The position numbers and the translations under genes are program-made. Positions 26,677 to 40,868 of a DNA stretch of 64,000 bases are shown here, in pieces; within the stretch, counting starts at the first letter, position 1, and each line of letters begins with the position of its first letter. Source of the stretch: Bacteroides acidifaciens. GTDB lineage: Bacteria > Bacteroidota > Bacteroidia > Bacteroidales > Bacteroidaceae. Below the pieces are notes generated by a model. That model saw only the letters and a program-made list of their open reading frames with translations. It was not told where the DNA came from and did not search any database. Location: NCBI RefSeq assembly GCF_903181435.1, contig NZ_CAEUHO010000001.1, forward strand, positions 2,790,001 through 2,854,000, in the 5' to 3' direction.

Positions 26677-29388
26677 ATGAAACATATATACAATTATCTG
26701 ACTTTCCTCTTATGTCTCTTTACCATGACCGTTTACACCGGCTGCAAAGACGACGAAGAAGAACTTGTAGCCAAGCAATTTGAAATTGACGGAAGCGAAC
26801 TGAACAAAGAAATCGACTTCCGTAGCACAACAATCTCAATACCCGTAAAGACTAACATGCGTGTAAGTGAGTGGTCTGTAAATTCCAATCAGAAATGGGT
26901 AACTGCATTCCAGCAAAAGGATGAAATAATTTTATCTATTCTGGACAGCAAATTGACAAACGAACGTACCGCCAAAGTCACTGTCACATCAGAAGTTGTT
27001 GATGCCAACTATACTATTACCCTGACACAATATGGTATTAATGACGTTCAGTTCAAGAATGACACCAGAGTTCCTATCATCAGCGCTATCGCAGATGCAA
27101 GTCAGGGCGAAGGCTGGAGCATCGAAAAAACATTCGATGGTATAAAGGACCCTGCCCTGACACAATCTGATGGAAATCATTTCCACTCACCATGGGGGGC
27201 GGGGAACACCGTCTTTCCATTCCACATTACATACACCGTTGATCCCAACAAGCAGATTGACTACTTTATCTATTACCCGAGAAATGGAAACGGAAACTTC
27301 GGGGAATTCAGCGTCAGTGTACTACCTGCCGGCAAAGCGGACAACGAACAAAATTATGTGGATGTCGGAAGTTTTGACTTCAAGTTTGCTGAAAGTACAA
27401 TCAATGGAATTAGCGGTATTCTAACTAAAGGTATTATAGCTGATAAGGTAAAATTCACGATTCAAAGTGGATTAGGAGGTTATGTAAGTTGCGGGGAAAT
27501 GGAATTCTATGAAAAGACTAACTACCGCGACATGAACGCTCCCATATTGAATGTCTTTACAGACCTTACTTGTTCTGAGTTGAAACCTGACGTTACCAAC
27601 GAAGCAATCGAAGCATTGCCCAGCAATACCCTGAAACGCGTAGCTAAAGCACTCCAAAACAATACATACGATGAATGGGAGAAAAATTTCCGTATCCGGG
27701 AGTATGAAGCATATAGCAACAATAATTATTGGGCCAACCGAATACAGACTAAGAAATATTCAGATTTGGACAACCCGACGGGTATTTATGTGAAGAAGGA
27801 TGAGGAACTGATGGTTTTGGTCGGCGCGATACCTGAAGGACAACAAGTTTCACTGCAATGTATATGGGAAGAGGGTGGAGTCAAACAAGACTTCGACCAC
27901 CAAGACCCGAATGCGCAGAACTACGTACAAACAGCAGTCAGCGGAGACAAATACCCACTGGTAGAAGGTGTGAATATGTTGAAGATGAATGGACAAGGAC
28001 AGCTCTTTATAATGTACAATGTGCAAGGAGAAGGGTTGAAACAAAATCCGGCTCCGGTCAAGATCCATATTCCACTGGGACGTGGTATTGTCAATGGTTT
28101 CTTCGACTTGAAAGAGCATAAGACCGATGCCAAATATGCGGAATTGTTGAGCAAAGCAACCCACAAATATTTTTGTGTGCGCGGTGAACGGATGATGTTC
28201 TACTTCCACCGTCTCAAAATGCTGGACGCAGCTCCTACTGAAATCTTGTCCGCAATTCATCTTTGGGATGATATTCTGAGATGGGAACAGGAAATGAGTG
28301 GTATTGAGAAATACCGTCAGGACGGATATTACAATAACCATATGTTTTCCATATCTCCGGAAGGAAGCTACATGTGGGCGTCAGACTACCGCATAGCTTT
28401 CGTTTACACCTACCTGAAAAACATTCTGCTTTATGACAACGTAATGGCAGCAGAAGATAATGCGTGGGGACCGGCACACGAAATGGGACACGTTCATCAA
28501 TATGCCATCAACTGGCCAGGCTCGACGGAATCAAGCAACAACTTGTTCTCCAACTACGTTATCTATCGTCTGGGCAAGTACAAATCACGTGGACGCGGTC
28601 TGGACTATATGGCAAAAACGGTTTATGGAGACGGACGCGCATGGTATAACATGGGCAGTTCTACACACCAAAACGAAGATACCGAGGTGCATATGCGTAT
28701 GAACTGGCAACTTTGGATATATTACGAATTATGTAAGGGAACTGCAGAGAATCCGACTATTTGGCCGAGAATATTCGAAATCATGCGTACAACATACAAG
28801 GATATTCCGGAAAGCGACCCGGGCAGACGTCAAATGGCATTTGTAAAGGCGGTATGTGATGCTACACAGGAAGACTTGACGGAATTCTTCGAAACATGGG
28901 GATTCTTCAAACCTGTAAGTGAATCTATCAATCAGTATGGTACGTTCCAATATACGGTTAGCAAATCGATGATCACAGAAACCAAGCAGTATATCAAGAA
29001 CAAGAATTATCCGAAAGCCGCTCCGATCCAATATATCGAAGACCGTAAGCAGGAATTCTTCTCTGAAGGTGATTACCGCTTCAAGGAGGTAGGTAATGTA
29101 GGTTACTATACTACATTCAAAGATAATGTACAGATAAGCAAGACCCCGACTTACACAGAAAAAGCTTCCACACAGGGAAAAGCAATCAGTGTCAGCAACG
29201 GTGAACAAGCTGTAGCTTTTGAAGTCAGAAAACAAGAAACCGGCAGCAACGGGGAAAAGATTATGGGTGATATCGTTTACTTCTCCAATTCTTTCGAATT
29301 CTTTGTTCCGCGCACCGTCTCTATAGCAGGTTGCGGCATTTACGCCGTACAAGCAGACGGAGCACGCATACTGATGGAAAAGAAGTAA
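26677..29388 (+). CDS. M60-like mucin peptidase with BACON domain, surface lipoprotein
   Basis: A 903-residue lipoprotein with Cys23 (YTGC) followed by KDDEEE, a strong surface-export pattern. A BACON domain is at about residues 45-120 (STTISIPVKTNMRVSEWSV), a discoidin/CBM32-like domain at about 125-290, and the M60 domain from about 400. The zinc site HEMGH is at residues 601-605, followed by a Ser/Asn-rich helix (STESSNNLFSNYV). The family cuts mucin-like proteins at O-glycosylated residues. It lies 25 bases after the DUF1735 gene, and a second M60 gene follows after about 110 bases. Confidence 0.92.
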   Translation: MKHIYNYLTFLLCLFTMTVYTGCKDDEEELVAKQFEIDGSELNKEIDFRSTTISIPVKTNMRVSEWSVNSNQKWVTAFQQKDEIILSILDSKLTNERTAKVTVTSEVVDANYTITLTQYGINDVQFKNDTRVPIISAIADASQGEGWSIEKTFDGIKDPALTQSDGNHFHSPWGAGNTVFPFHITYTVDPNKQIDYFIYYPRNGNGNFGEFSVSVLPAGKADNEQNYVDVGSFDFKFAESTINGISGILTKGIIADKVKFTIQSGLGGYVSCGEMEFYEKTNYRDMNAPILNVFTDLTCSELKPDVTNEAIEALPSNTLKRVAKALQNNTYDEWEKNFRIREYEAYSNNNYWANRIQTKKYSDLDNPTGIYVKKDEELMVLVGAIPEGQQVSLQCIWEEGGVKQDFDHQDPNAQNYVQTAVSGDKYPLVEGVNMLKMNGQGQLFIMYNVQGEGLKQNPAPVKIHIPLGRGIVNGFFDLKEHKTDAKYAELLSKATHKYFCVRGERMMFYFHRLKMLDAAPTEILSAIHLWDDILRWEQEMSGIEKYRQDGYYNNHMFSISPEGSYMWASDYRIAFVYTYLKNILLYDNVMAAEDNAWGPAHEMGHVHQYAINWPGSTESSNNLFSNYVIYRLGKYKSRGRGLDYMAKTVYGDGRAWYNMGSSTHQNEDTEVHMRMNWQLWIYYELCKGTAENPTIWPRIFEIMRTTYKDIPESDPGRRQMAFVKAVCDATQEDLTEFFETWGFFKPVSESINQYGTFQYTVSKSMITETKQYIKNKNYPKAAPIQYIEDRKQEFFSEGDYRFKEVGNVGYYTTFKDNVQISKTPTYTEKASTQGKAISVSNGEQAVAFEVRKQETGSNGEKIMGDIVYFSNSFEFFVPRTVSIAGCGIYAVQADGARILMEKK

Positions 29389-29405
29389 GTTAATCACTAA
29401 ATAAG

Positions 29406-29479
29406 AGAGGAAATACTACAAAAACTATTTATACGATATTGTTGTATCATAATAGATAGACTTTTGCTGTATTTCCTCT
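29406..29479 (+). terminator. Inverted repeat between the two M60 genes
   Basis: Arms agaggaaatac (29406-29416) and gtatttcctct (29469-29479) are perfect complements with a 52-base loop, followed by TCTTTT. It could attenuate transcription or protect the RNA end. Confidence 0.4.
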
Positions 29480-29500
29480 TCTTTTATCAACCGCTAACAT

Positions 29501-31897
29501 ATGAATGACATGAAAAACATAACTACGCACTTATTAATTCTTTTTCTCTGCGGAAGCATACTTCACGCCTGTTCTTCCAGCGATAAAACCCTGACTCCAC
29601 CTTCTCCCAGCTTTGAAGAAGAGGAAGAAATAAAAGAGATAACACTTCCCGAGGACATCCAGATTATCCCGGTCGGTGGAAAAGCCAGTGAATGCCAACC
29701 CGGTTCTGACATAGACAAATCATATGACGGCAAATTTACAACAGGAGCCGCCGAATCCCATTACCATAGCTCATGGAGCAACACCTCTTTTCCGGTTACT
29801 TTGGAGTACTTCTTCAAAGGAGATACAGAAATCAATTACCTTATCTATTACACCCGTTCCGGTAACGGTAATTTTGGTGAACTAGAAGTGTACACCTCTA
29901 CCGACTCAGCCAGAAAGAATTATACCCTACAAGGAACTTATGACTTCAAAATGAAAAATGACCCAAGCAGGATCGTTTTCAAGGAAGGTATAAAAGCCAC
30001 AGGAGTAAAATTCGTTGTAAAAAGCGGACTTGGCAATTTTGTCAGTTGTGATGAAATGCATTTTTTCCAAAAGAATACAGACAAGACATTAGAAAGCAAA
30101 TTGCTGACTGTATTTAAAGATATTACTTGCAGCGAATTGAAGCCTGACGTTACTGATAAAGAAATCAACAAGTTACCTAACAAATATTTCATCCATATAG
30201 CCGAAGCATTGAAAAATAATTCGTATGACGAATGGGAGAAAGAATTTCGTATCCGCAAATACAACGCTTATAGCAATGTCAACGAATGGGCCGAAAAGCT
30301 AATGACCAAACATTACAGCAGTCTGGACAACCTGACCGGAATCTCAGTGAAGAAAGACGATGAAATTATCGTTCTCGTTGGTGACACTTATGGACGGGAA
30401 ATCTCACTACAATGTGTAGGAGAAGAAAAAACGAACTTTGGGGAAGCAAAGGAATATGTGCAGACTGCCGCCTCGGGAGATGTCTATTATCTTGAACACG
30501 GTATCAACAAAATCAAGATACGTAACAACGGGCAACTTTTTGTCATGTACAACTGTGACCTGACCAGTAATCCGAAACCTATAAAAATACATATTCCGTC
30601 AGGAAGCGGAACGGTCAGCGGATTCTTCGACTTGAAAGAACATAAAACAGACAGTAAATATGCAGAACTACTGTCTAAAGCCACAGATAAGTATTTCGGA
30701 GTACGTGGGGATAAGATTATCTTCTATTTCCACCGGGATAAACTCCGGGAGTTCGTAAAAGATGAAATATTATCCGCCATCAGCCTGTGGGACAACATCA
30801 TCGGATGGGAACAGGAATTGATGGGTATTGAAGATGTACGGCCCGCACTGGTAAACAACCACTTATTTGCCATTTCGCCCGAAGGTGCTTATATGTGGGC
30901 GTCTGATTACCGCATCGCATTTGTATATACTTATCTCCAAAATATCTTGTTATACGATAATGTAATGAGCGCCAAAGACAATGCTTGGGGACCCGCACAT
31001 GAAATCGGACATATCCATCAACAGGCAATCGACTGGCCAAGTTCCACCGAATCATCCAATAATCTATTTTCAAACTTCATTCTATATAAACTTGGTAAAT
31101 ATTGCTCTCGCGGCACAGAATTAAATCTCCCCAAAGCAGCGGACAACCGTACTACCGACTCTAACGGAAATATAACCAAAATGACCCTTTCGGAAGCCCA
31201 CTGTGTACTCAACCGCCCATGGTGCAATTTCGGCAGCAATTATCAAGGAGAAAATACAGAGCTACATATGCGTATGAACTGGCAACTATGGAACTACTAT
31301 CACCGCTGCGGACATAAACCTGATTTCTGGCAAAGGTTGTTCAAACTCATGCGCGAAAACCGTACTACTTCCAATAATCCGGGAGTCAAACAACTTCTGT
31401 TTGCCCGGATGGCAAGCGAAGCGGCACAGGAAGACCTGACCGAGTTTTTTGAAATGTGGGGATTCTTCGTACCGGTAGATACACAATTAGACCAATATGG
31501 CAGCTACCAATATACCGTGACGGAGAATATGATTAAGGAAACCAAACAAGCTATGGCCAAATATCCGAAGAAAGCCAAGCCGTTCTACTATCTGGAAGAC
31601 CGGAAAGCAGGTGATGAAGGACTGGACACTACCCCACCGGATGTCGGTTATTACACCCAGTTCCAAACGATACGACCTATCACTAAAGATATAAAAGGAC
31701 ATATCAACGGACGGGAAGTGACAATCACCAATGGAGATGAAGCGGTAGCCTTCGAACTTAGAAATAATAATGCAGATGGAAAACTGCTTTATTTCTCCAC
31801 TTTCACCAAGTTTGAGGTTCCCCTGACGGTATCATTGACGTATGCAAAGCTATATGCTGTACAAGCAGACGGAAAACGTATTCTTTTGGAAGAATGA
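29501..31897 (+). CDS. M60-like mucin peptidase without BACON domain, lipoprotein
   Basis: A 798-residue lipoprotein with Cys24 (LHAC) followed by SSSDK and a Pro/Glu-rich linker (residues about 30-50) in place of a BACON domain. A discoidin-like domain at about 55-195 and the M60 catalytic region follow. HEIGH is at residues 500-504, and the next helix (STESSNNLFSNFI) is nearly the same as in the preceding M60 protein, pointing to tandem duplication. It has an extra segment of about 15 residues (NLPKAADNRTTDSN) after the zinc site. The start may be the second ATG at 29510. Confidence 0.9.
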   Translation: MNDMKNITTHLLILFLCGSILHACSSSDKTLTPPSPSFEEEEEIKEITLPEDIQIIPVGGKASECQPGSDIDKSYDGKFTTGAAESHYHSSWSNTSFPVTLEYFFKGDTEINYLIYYTRSGNGNFGELEVYTSTDSARKNYTLQGTYDFKMKNDPSRIVFKEGIKATGVKFVVKSGLGNFVSCDEMHFFQKNTDKTLESKLLTVFKDITCSELKPDVTDKEINKLPNKYFIHIAEALKNNSYDEWEKEFRIRKYNAYSNVNEWAEKLMTKHYSSLDNLTGISVKKDDEIIVLVGDTYGREISLQCVGEEKTNFGEAKEYVQTAASGDVYYLEHGINKIKIRNNGQLFVMYNCDLTSNPKPIKIHIPSGSGTVSGFFDLKEHKTDSKYAELLSKATDKYFGVRGDKIIFYFHRDKLREFVKDEILSAISLWDNIIGWEQELMGIEDVRPALVNNHLFAISPEGAYMWASDYRIAFVYTYLQNILLYDNVMSAKDNAWGPAHEIGHIHQQAIDWPSSTESSNNLFSNFILYKLGKYCSRGTELNLPKAADNRTTDSNGNITKMTLSEAHCVLNRPWCNFGSNYQGENTELHMRMNWQLWNYYHRCGHKPDFWQRLFKLMRENRTTSNNPGVKQLLFARMASEAAQEDLTEFFEMWGFFVPVDTQLDQYGSYQYTVTENMIKETKQAMAKYPKKAKPFYYLEDRKAGDEGLDTTPPDVGYYTQFQTIRPITKDIKGHINGREVTITNGDEAVAFELRNNNADGKLLYFSTFTKFEVPLTVSLTYAKLYAVQADGKRILLEE

Positions 31898-32074
31898 GTT
31901 TTCCGGCCACAAATGATTGCCATATACTTCGTTCATGCGAAAAGTTAAGTAATACAAAAAGAAGATTGATATTTTAGGAAAATGCTCTTGTAACGTGTCT
32001 TATTTTTGAATACGCTCAAATAATAACTGTAAACTCTAATATTAAGAAATGCTAAATAAATCGTTATCTCATAG

Positions 32075-32101
32075 GGGAGTACCCTTTACGACGTGTATTT
32101 A
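32075..32101 (+). promoter_or_regulatory. ECF-type promoter motif upstream of the GH109 gene
   Basis: GGGAGT (32075-32080), 14 bp, then GTATTTA (32095-32101). It is the weakest of the four copies in its first element, but spacing and second element are identical. The gene starts 205 bases downstream, giving a long leader. Confidence 0.55.
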
Positions 32102-32249
32102 TCTCGTATGTAAGAAATATCACCGTCACAACTCAAACACATTAATACAAGATGAAACCAATGAGAAAAGTAGAACTCATTTTCTACCCGAAATATGAAT
32201 TTATAGTAAAAATATCTGTGACAAATATACAGAATTGACTATTAATTAC

Positions 32250-32257
32250 TACTTTTG
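32250..32257 (+). promoter_or_regulatory. -7 box for GH109 gene
   Basis: TACTTTTG matches TAnnTTTG, 49 bases before the start codon. No clear -33 element. Confidence 0.5.
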
Positions 32258-32306
32258 ACAAATAAATGAAAAACGACAAATAACCCCCTATTAAAAACAT
32301 AAAATT

Positions 32307-33719
32307 ATGATGAAAAAGCTATTTACAGTCGCAGCTATCGGCCTTACTTTGTTAACCTGCCATACAAGCTGCACATCTTCGCAAAAAGCTCAGGAAGCTT
32401 TTGCACCGATCAAAGTTGAAATCCCTACCCGTCCAGCCGGTCAAGAGGATGTAGTCCAACTTATTGCTCCCAAAATTGATACCGTACGTGTCGGTTTCAT
32501 CGGACTGGGAATGCGTGGTCCCGGTGCCGTAGCACGCTGGACACATATTCCGGGAACTAAAATCGTAGCTTTATGCGATCTTGCTCCCGAACGTGTAGAG
32601 AAATCACAGGAAATCCTGAAAAATGCAGGATTGCCGGAAGCGGCATCTTACAGCGGTTCGGAAGATGCATGGAAAAAACTCTGTGAGCAGGATGACATTG
32701 ACCTCGTATATATCGCAACTGACTGGAAACATCATGCGGAAATGGGCGTGTATGCTATGGAACACGGCAAGCACGTAGCTATCGAAGTGCCTGCAGCCAT
32801 GACATTGGATGAAATCTGGCAATTAATCAATACATCTGAAAAGACTCGCAAGCATTGCATGCAGTTGGAAAACTGTGTATATGATTTCTTTGAACTGACT
32901 TCTTTGAATATGGCACAGCAAGGTGTTTTCGGTGAGGTACTTCATGTAGAAGGTTCATATATCCACAATTTGGAAGACTTCTGGGGTGCATACTGGAACA
33001 ACTGGCGTATGGATTACAACCAAAAGCATCGTGGTGACGTATATGCCACTCACGGCATGGGCCCGGCTTGCCAATTACTTGACATCCACCGTGGCGACCG
33101 CATGAAAACTTTAGTGGCAATGGATACAAAAGCTGTCAACGGTCCGGCTTATATCAAGAAACAGACAGGAGAAGAAGTGAAAGACTTCCAGAACGGTGAC
33201 CAGACTTCAACATTGATCCGTACGGAAAATGGCAAGACGATGTTGATTCAGCACAATGTAATGACTCCCCGCCCATACAGTCGTATGTATCAGATAGTAG
33301 GCGCTGACGGTTATGCAAGCAAATATCCGATTGAAGAATATTGTTTAAGACCTTCGCAAGTTGACTCTAACGATGTTCCTAATCACGAAAATCTGAACGC
33401 ACACGGCTCCGTACCTGCCGATGTAAGAAAAGCCTTAATGGATAAATACAAACACCCGATTCACAAAGAACTGGAAGAGACTGCCAAGAAAGTAGGTGGT
33501 CACGGTGGTATGGACTTTATCATGGATTATCGCCTAGCATACTGCCTGCAGAATGGTCTGCCATTGGATATGGACGTTTATGACCTTGCAGAATGGTGCT
33601 GTATGGCTGAACTTACCCGCCTTTCTATCGAAAACAACTCAGCTCCGGTTGAAGTTCCCGATTTCACCCGCGGCGGATGGAACAAGGTAAAAGGCTACCG
33701 TCACGCTTTTGTAGAATAA
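32307..33719 (+). CDS. GH109 alpha-N-acetylgalactosaminidase, secreted
   Basis: A 470-residue exported protein: the signal region MMKKLFTVAAIGLTLLTC is followed by a second Cys (residue 22), so it may be a lipoprotein. The Rossmann fold starts at about residue 62 with GLGMRG. GH109 blocks are [63 protein letters not shown] and [21 protein letters not shown]. The family removes terminal alpha-GalNAc of blood group A by a redox mechanism with tightly bound NAD. It lies between the M60 genes and the GH2 gene of locus 2, so it likely trims mucin O-glycans in the periplasm or at the surface. Confidence 0.9.
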   Translation: MMKKLFTVAAIGLTLLTCHTSCTSSQKAQEAFAPIKVEIPTRPAGQEDVVQLIAPKIDTVRVGFIGLGMRGPGAVARWTHIPGTKIVALCDLAPERVEKSQEILKNAGLPEAASYSGSEDAWKKLCEQDDIDLVYIATDWKHHAEMGVYAMEHGKHVAIEVPAAMTLDEIWQLINTSEKTRKHCMQLENCVYDFFELTSLNMAQQGVFGEVLHVEGSYIHNLEDFWGAYWNNWRMDYNQKHRGDVYATHGMGPACQLLDIHRGDRMKTLVAMDTKAVNGPAYIKKQTGEEVKDFQNGDQTSTLIRTENGKTMLIQHNVMTPRPYSRMYQIVGADGYASKYPIEEYCLRPSQVDSNDVPNHENLNAHGSVPADVRKALMDKYKHPIHKELEETAKKVGGHGGMDFIMDYRLAYCLQNGLPLDMDVYDLAEWCCMAELTRLSIENNSAPVEVPDFTRGGWNKVKGYRHAFVE

Positions 33720-33740
33720 CAAAATAGAGTTTTCTTTTTT

Positions 33741-33802
33741 ACACGAACACTACGAACCAATCCGGCTTTTCCCCCAAAGCCGGATTATTCTTAGGTTCGT
33801 GT
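33741..33802 (+). terminator. Double hairpin after the GH109 gene
   Basis: Inner stem aatccggcttt (33759-33769) with aaagccggatt (33776-33786). Outer stem acacgaac (33741-33748) with gttcgtgt (33795-33802). It separates the GH109 gene from the YitT gene. The T-run is weak. Confidence 0.55.
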
Positions 33803-33835
33803 TTGAACATTTTATAGAACATCATAATCACATTT

Positions 33836-38139
<4,304 letters not shown>

Positions 38140-38168
38140 CCTTAGTATAAATTTTAAAGAAAAAACCC

Positions 38169-39257
38169 ATGAAAGATTTATCTAGCATTGTAGCTAAATT
38201 CAAAGTCCAAGGCACGGTAGAGGAAATCAAACCATTAGGAGCAGGACTTATCAATGACACATACAAAGTAAACACAAAAGAATCAGATGCTCCCGACTAC
38301 GTTTTGCAACGCATCAACCATGCTATCTTCCAGAATGTAGAAATGCTTCAATCCAATATTGCTGCTGTCACCGGACATATCCGTCAGAAATTGACAGAAG
38401 CGGGAGAGTCGGATATTGACCGTAAAGTCTTGTCTTTCGTTGAAACAGAAGAAGGTAAGACTTATTGGTTTGACGGTGAAAACTACTGGCGTGTTATGGT
38501 ATTCATCCCACGTGCCAAGACTTATGAAACCGTAAATCCCGAATATTCAAACTATGCCGGAGAAGCTTTCGGTAACTTCCAGGCTATGCTGGCAGATATA
38601 CCTGAGACTTTGGGTGAGACTATCCCCGACTTCCACAATATGGAATTCCGTTTGAAACAACTGCGTGATGCCGTTGCTGCCAATGCTGCCGGACGAGTGG
38701 CTGAAGTGCAATATTTCCTGGACGAAATAGAAAAACGTGCAGACGAAATGTGCAAAGCTGAACGCTTATACCGCGAAGGGAAACTGCCCAAACGAGTATG
38801 CCATTGTGATACAAAAGTGAATAATATGATGTTCGATGAAGATGGCAAGGTGCTGTGTGTCATCGACCTGGATACGGTTATGCCTAGCTTTATATTCTCA
38901 GATTACGGTGACTTCCTTCGTACGGGAGCCAACACCGGTGATGAAGATGATAAAGACCTTGACCGCGTAAACTTCAATATGGAAATATTCAAAGCATTTA
39001 CCAAAGGCTATCTGAAAGGCGCCAAGTCATTCCTGACACCGCTCGAGATAGAAAATCTTCCTTATGCTGCGGCTTTATTCCCATATATGCAATGCGTACG
39101 CTTCCTTGCCGATTATATCAACGGAGATACTTACTACAAGATTAAATATCCGGAACATAATCTGGTTCGCACCAAGGCACAGTTCAAACTACTTCAAAGC
39201 GTAGAAGCACACACACCGGAGATGGTGGCATTTATCAATGAATGCTTAAAGAACTAA
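38169..39257 (+). CDS. Phosphotransferase, N-acetylhexosamine 1-kinase (NahK)-like
   Basis: A 362-residue cytoplasmic kinase of the aminoglycoside phosphotransferase fold. The N-lobe has LGAGLINDTYKV (nucleotide loop). The catalytic loop is HCDTKVNNMMFD (His212, Asp214, Asn219), with Cys where choline/aminoglycoside kinases usually have Gly. The metal-binding DLDT motif follows in CVIDLDTVMPS. NahK enzymes phosphorylate GalNAc and GlcNAc at C1 in mucin-sugar salvage. This fits its place behind GH109 and GH2 genes. The exact substrate is inferred. Some databases call such proteins mucin desulfatases, with no support in the sequence. Confidence 0.75.
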   Translation: MKDLSSIVAKFKVQGTVEEIKPLGAGLINDTYKVNTKESDAPDYVLQRINHAIFQNVEMLQSNIAAVTGHIRQKLTEAGESDIDRKVLSFVETEEGKTYWFDGENYWRVMVFIPRAKTYETVNPEYSNYAGEAFGNFQAMLADIPETLGETIPDFHNMEFRLKQLRDAVAANAAGRVAEVQYFLDEIEKRADEMCKAERLYREGKLPKRVCHCDTKVNNMMFDEDGKVLCVIDLDTVMPSFIFSDYGDFLRTGANTGDEDDKDLDRVNFNMEIFKAFTKGYLKGAKSFLTPLEIENLPYAAALFPYMQCVRFLADYINGDTYYKIKYPEHNLVRTKAQFKLLQSVEAHTPEMVAFINECLKN

Positions 39258-39284
39258 GAATAAAAAACAGAGAGAGTGGAGAGT

Positions 39285-39935
39285 TTATTTAGTAAAAGCT
39301 CCATTCTCCCAATGATACACAATAGGACGGTGGAGAAACGGTTTCAGTTTTTCCGCCGTTTCTTTTGACATATAGTCAGGAGTAGTAAGTGTTACGGTCA
39401 GCTCTGTATTCTCTTTGTTGAAATCAGCTTTCATTAAAAGTATATCAGCTGAACGGCTAGCTTCGTTAAAGTCATAGATAGCTGCCGAGTCCGGTGTGTT
39501 CAGAAAATCGCTCATTACAGGCAAACTAATGAACTGTGACTCGGTAAGAAGTTTCCAGTCAGTCGAATAAAAACGAATACTACTATCACAAGCCGGAGCG
39601 CAAGCGGTAGAAACCGTACAAATCACGTTCGTTGTATCATTCAATGCCAATACCTTCATCTGCCATGTAGTTTGCGGAGACATTTGCATACGGATATAGT
39701 CTTTGCCAAGCTCCGTCATTTCGGATTTCTTTCCAAAACGATTTTCCACTTGTGCTTTCATTTTGCTTTCCAGAAAATCGACACAATCGGCACGGTTCAC
39801 TTTAGTCAGCAAGGGACTCAAAGAGTCAGGCATATTCACAAACAAAGTTTTGGCCTCTTGTGCCTGCAGGGGAGTCAGGGAAAATAACCCGACAACCGAA
39901 AAAAATATAGCAATAAAAAGTTTATTTATTTTCAT
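39285..39935 (-). CDS. DUF3256 family exported protein
   Basis: A 216-residue protein with a signal peptide (about residues 1-25, ending PLQAQE) and a beta-rich body without recognisable catalytic motifs. Phrases such as NMPDSLSPLLTKVNRADCVDF are typical of the Bacteroidales DUF3256 family. It starts 7 bases after the EamA transporter gene and is likely the last gene of a truA-eamA operon. It is convergent with the kinase gene. Function unknown. Confidence 0.8.
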   Translation of the reverse strand: MKINKLFIAIFFSVVGLFSLTPLQAQEAKTLFVNMPDSLSPLLTKVNRADCVDFLESKMKAQVENRFGKKSEMTELGKDYIRMQMSPQTTWQMKVLALNDTTNVICTVSTACAPACDSSIRFYSTDWKLLTESQFISLPVMSDFLNTPDSAAIYDFNEASRSADILLMKADFNKENTELTVTLTTPDYMSKETAEKLKPFLHRPIVYHWENGAFTK

Positions 39936-39942
39936 ATCAATC

Positions 39943-40842
39943 TTATTTAGTCCCCAAATATAAGAATATCATTCCGATTAACACCAGTATAAGGTCAATC
40001 GCCTTGCTTTTTAAATTCTTTTCACGGAAGAAAAGAGCCCCAAAAATGAAAGAAACGATGACACTTCCGCGGCGAACCATCGAAACGATAGAAATCATAG
40101 AATCATCATAACTTAGCGCATAAAAGTAGGCAAAGTCTGCTGCCGAAAGGAAAACAGAAATCAGAATAATCGTCCAGTCCCAACGAAACGAAGTGGTGGA
40201 CTTTCTTTTCGGCCACCAAAGCAGCAACAAAATAGGACACATGATAAAAACCTGATAAACATTATACCAGGACTGCACCAGCATCGGATTCAACGACTTC
40301 ATCAGATACTTATCGTACAATCCGCTGATAGCCCCTGTTATCGCAGCCAATACAATAAAAAATATCCATTTGTTATGTTTAAAATCAATCCCTTCTTTCT
40401 TTCCCGAACGACTCAGCATGAAAAAGGAAACAATAGCCAGCATCACACCAATCCATTGATAAAGATTCAACCGTTCGCCAAACACAAGCATAGCTCCGAC
40501 AAGTACCATTACCGGGCGGGTGGCATTAATCGGACCTACGATGGTAATAGGCAAATGCTTCATCCCAAAATAACCGAATATCCATGAGGACAGCACGATG
40601 AACGACTTGATAATAATATATTTATGCTGTTCCCATCCCGCAACCGGAACATTGAATATCGTTCCATCCAATAAGGTAGGTTGATATACAGAAAACAGAA
40701 TAAACGGCAGAAAGATAAGACTGGAAAAGAGAGTGTTCAAAAACAGAACGGGAAGTACCGCATTGTCTTTCAGCGATTTCTTTTTGAATACATCATAAAA
40801 TCCCAGCAAAGTAGCCGAGAGAAATGCTAATAATAACCACAT
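39943..40842 (-). CDS. EamA/DMT family transporter
   Basis: A 299-residue membrane protein with about ten hydrophobic helices arranged as two EamA repeats. The second begins near residue 150 (KWIFFIVLAAITGAISGLYDKYLM). The family exports or imports small metabolites such as amino acids or sugars; the substrate cannot be read here. It follows truA after 26 bases on the same strand and precedes the DUF3256 gene by 7 bases. Confidence 0.85.
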   Translation of the reverse strand: MWLLLAFLSATLLGFYDVFKKKSLKDNAVLPVLFLNTLFSSLIFLPFILFSVYQPTLLDGTIFNVPVAGWEQHKYIIIKSFIVLSSWIFGYFGMKHLPITIVGPINATRPVMVLVGAMLVFGERLNLYQWIGVMLAIVSFFMLSRSGKKEGIDFKHNKWIFFIVLAAITGAISGLYDKYLMKSLNPMLVQSWYNVYQVFIMCPILLLLWWPKRKSTTSFRWDWTIILISVFLSAADFAYFYALSYDDSMISIVSMVRRGSVIVSFIFGALFFREKNLKSKAIDLILVLIGMIFLYLGTK

Positions 40843-40868
40843 GAGGATATTTACTATTTTAGGATTTA

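Larger units (their letters stand above)
31898..32306. other. Intergenic region before the secreted GH109 gene
   Basis: No gene is seen in these 409 bases. They carry an ECF-type promoter motif (32075-32101) and, nearer the gene, a housekeeping -7 box (32250-32257), implying both regulated and basal transcription. Confidence 0.7.
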
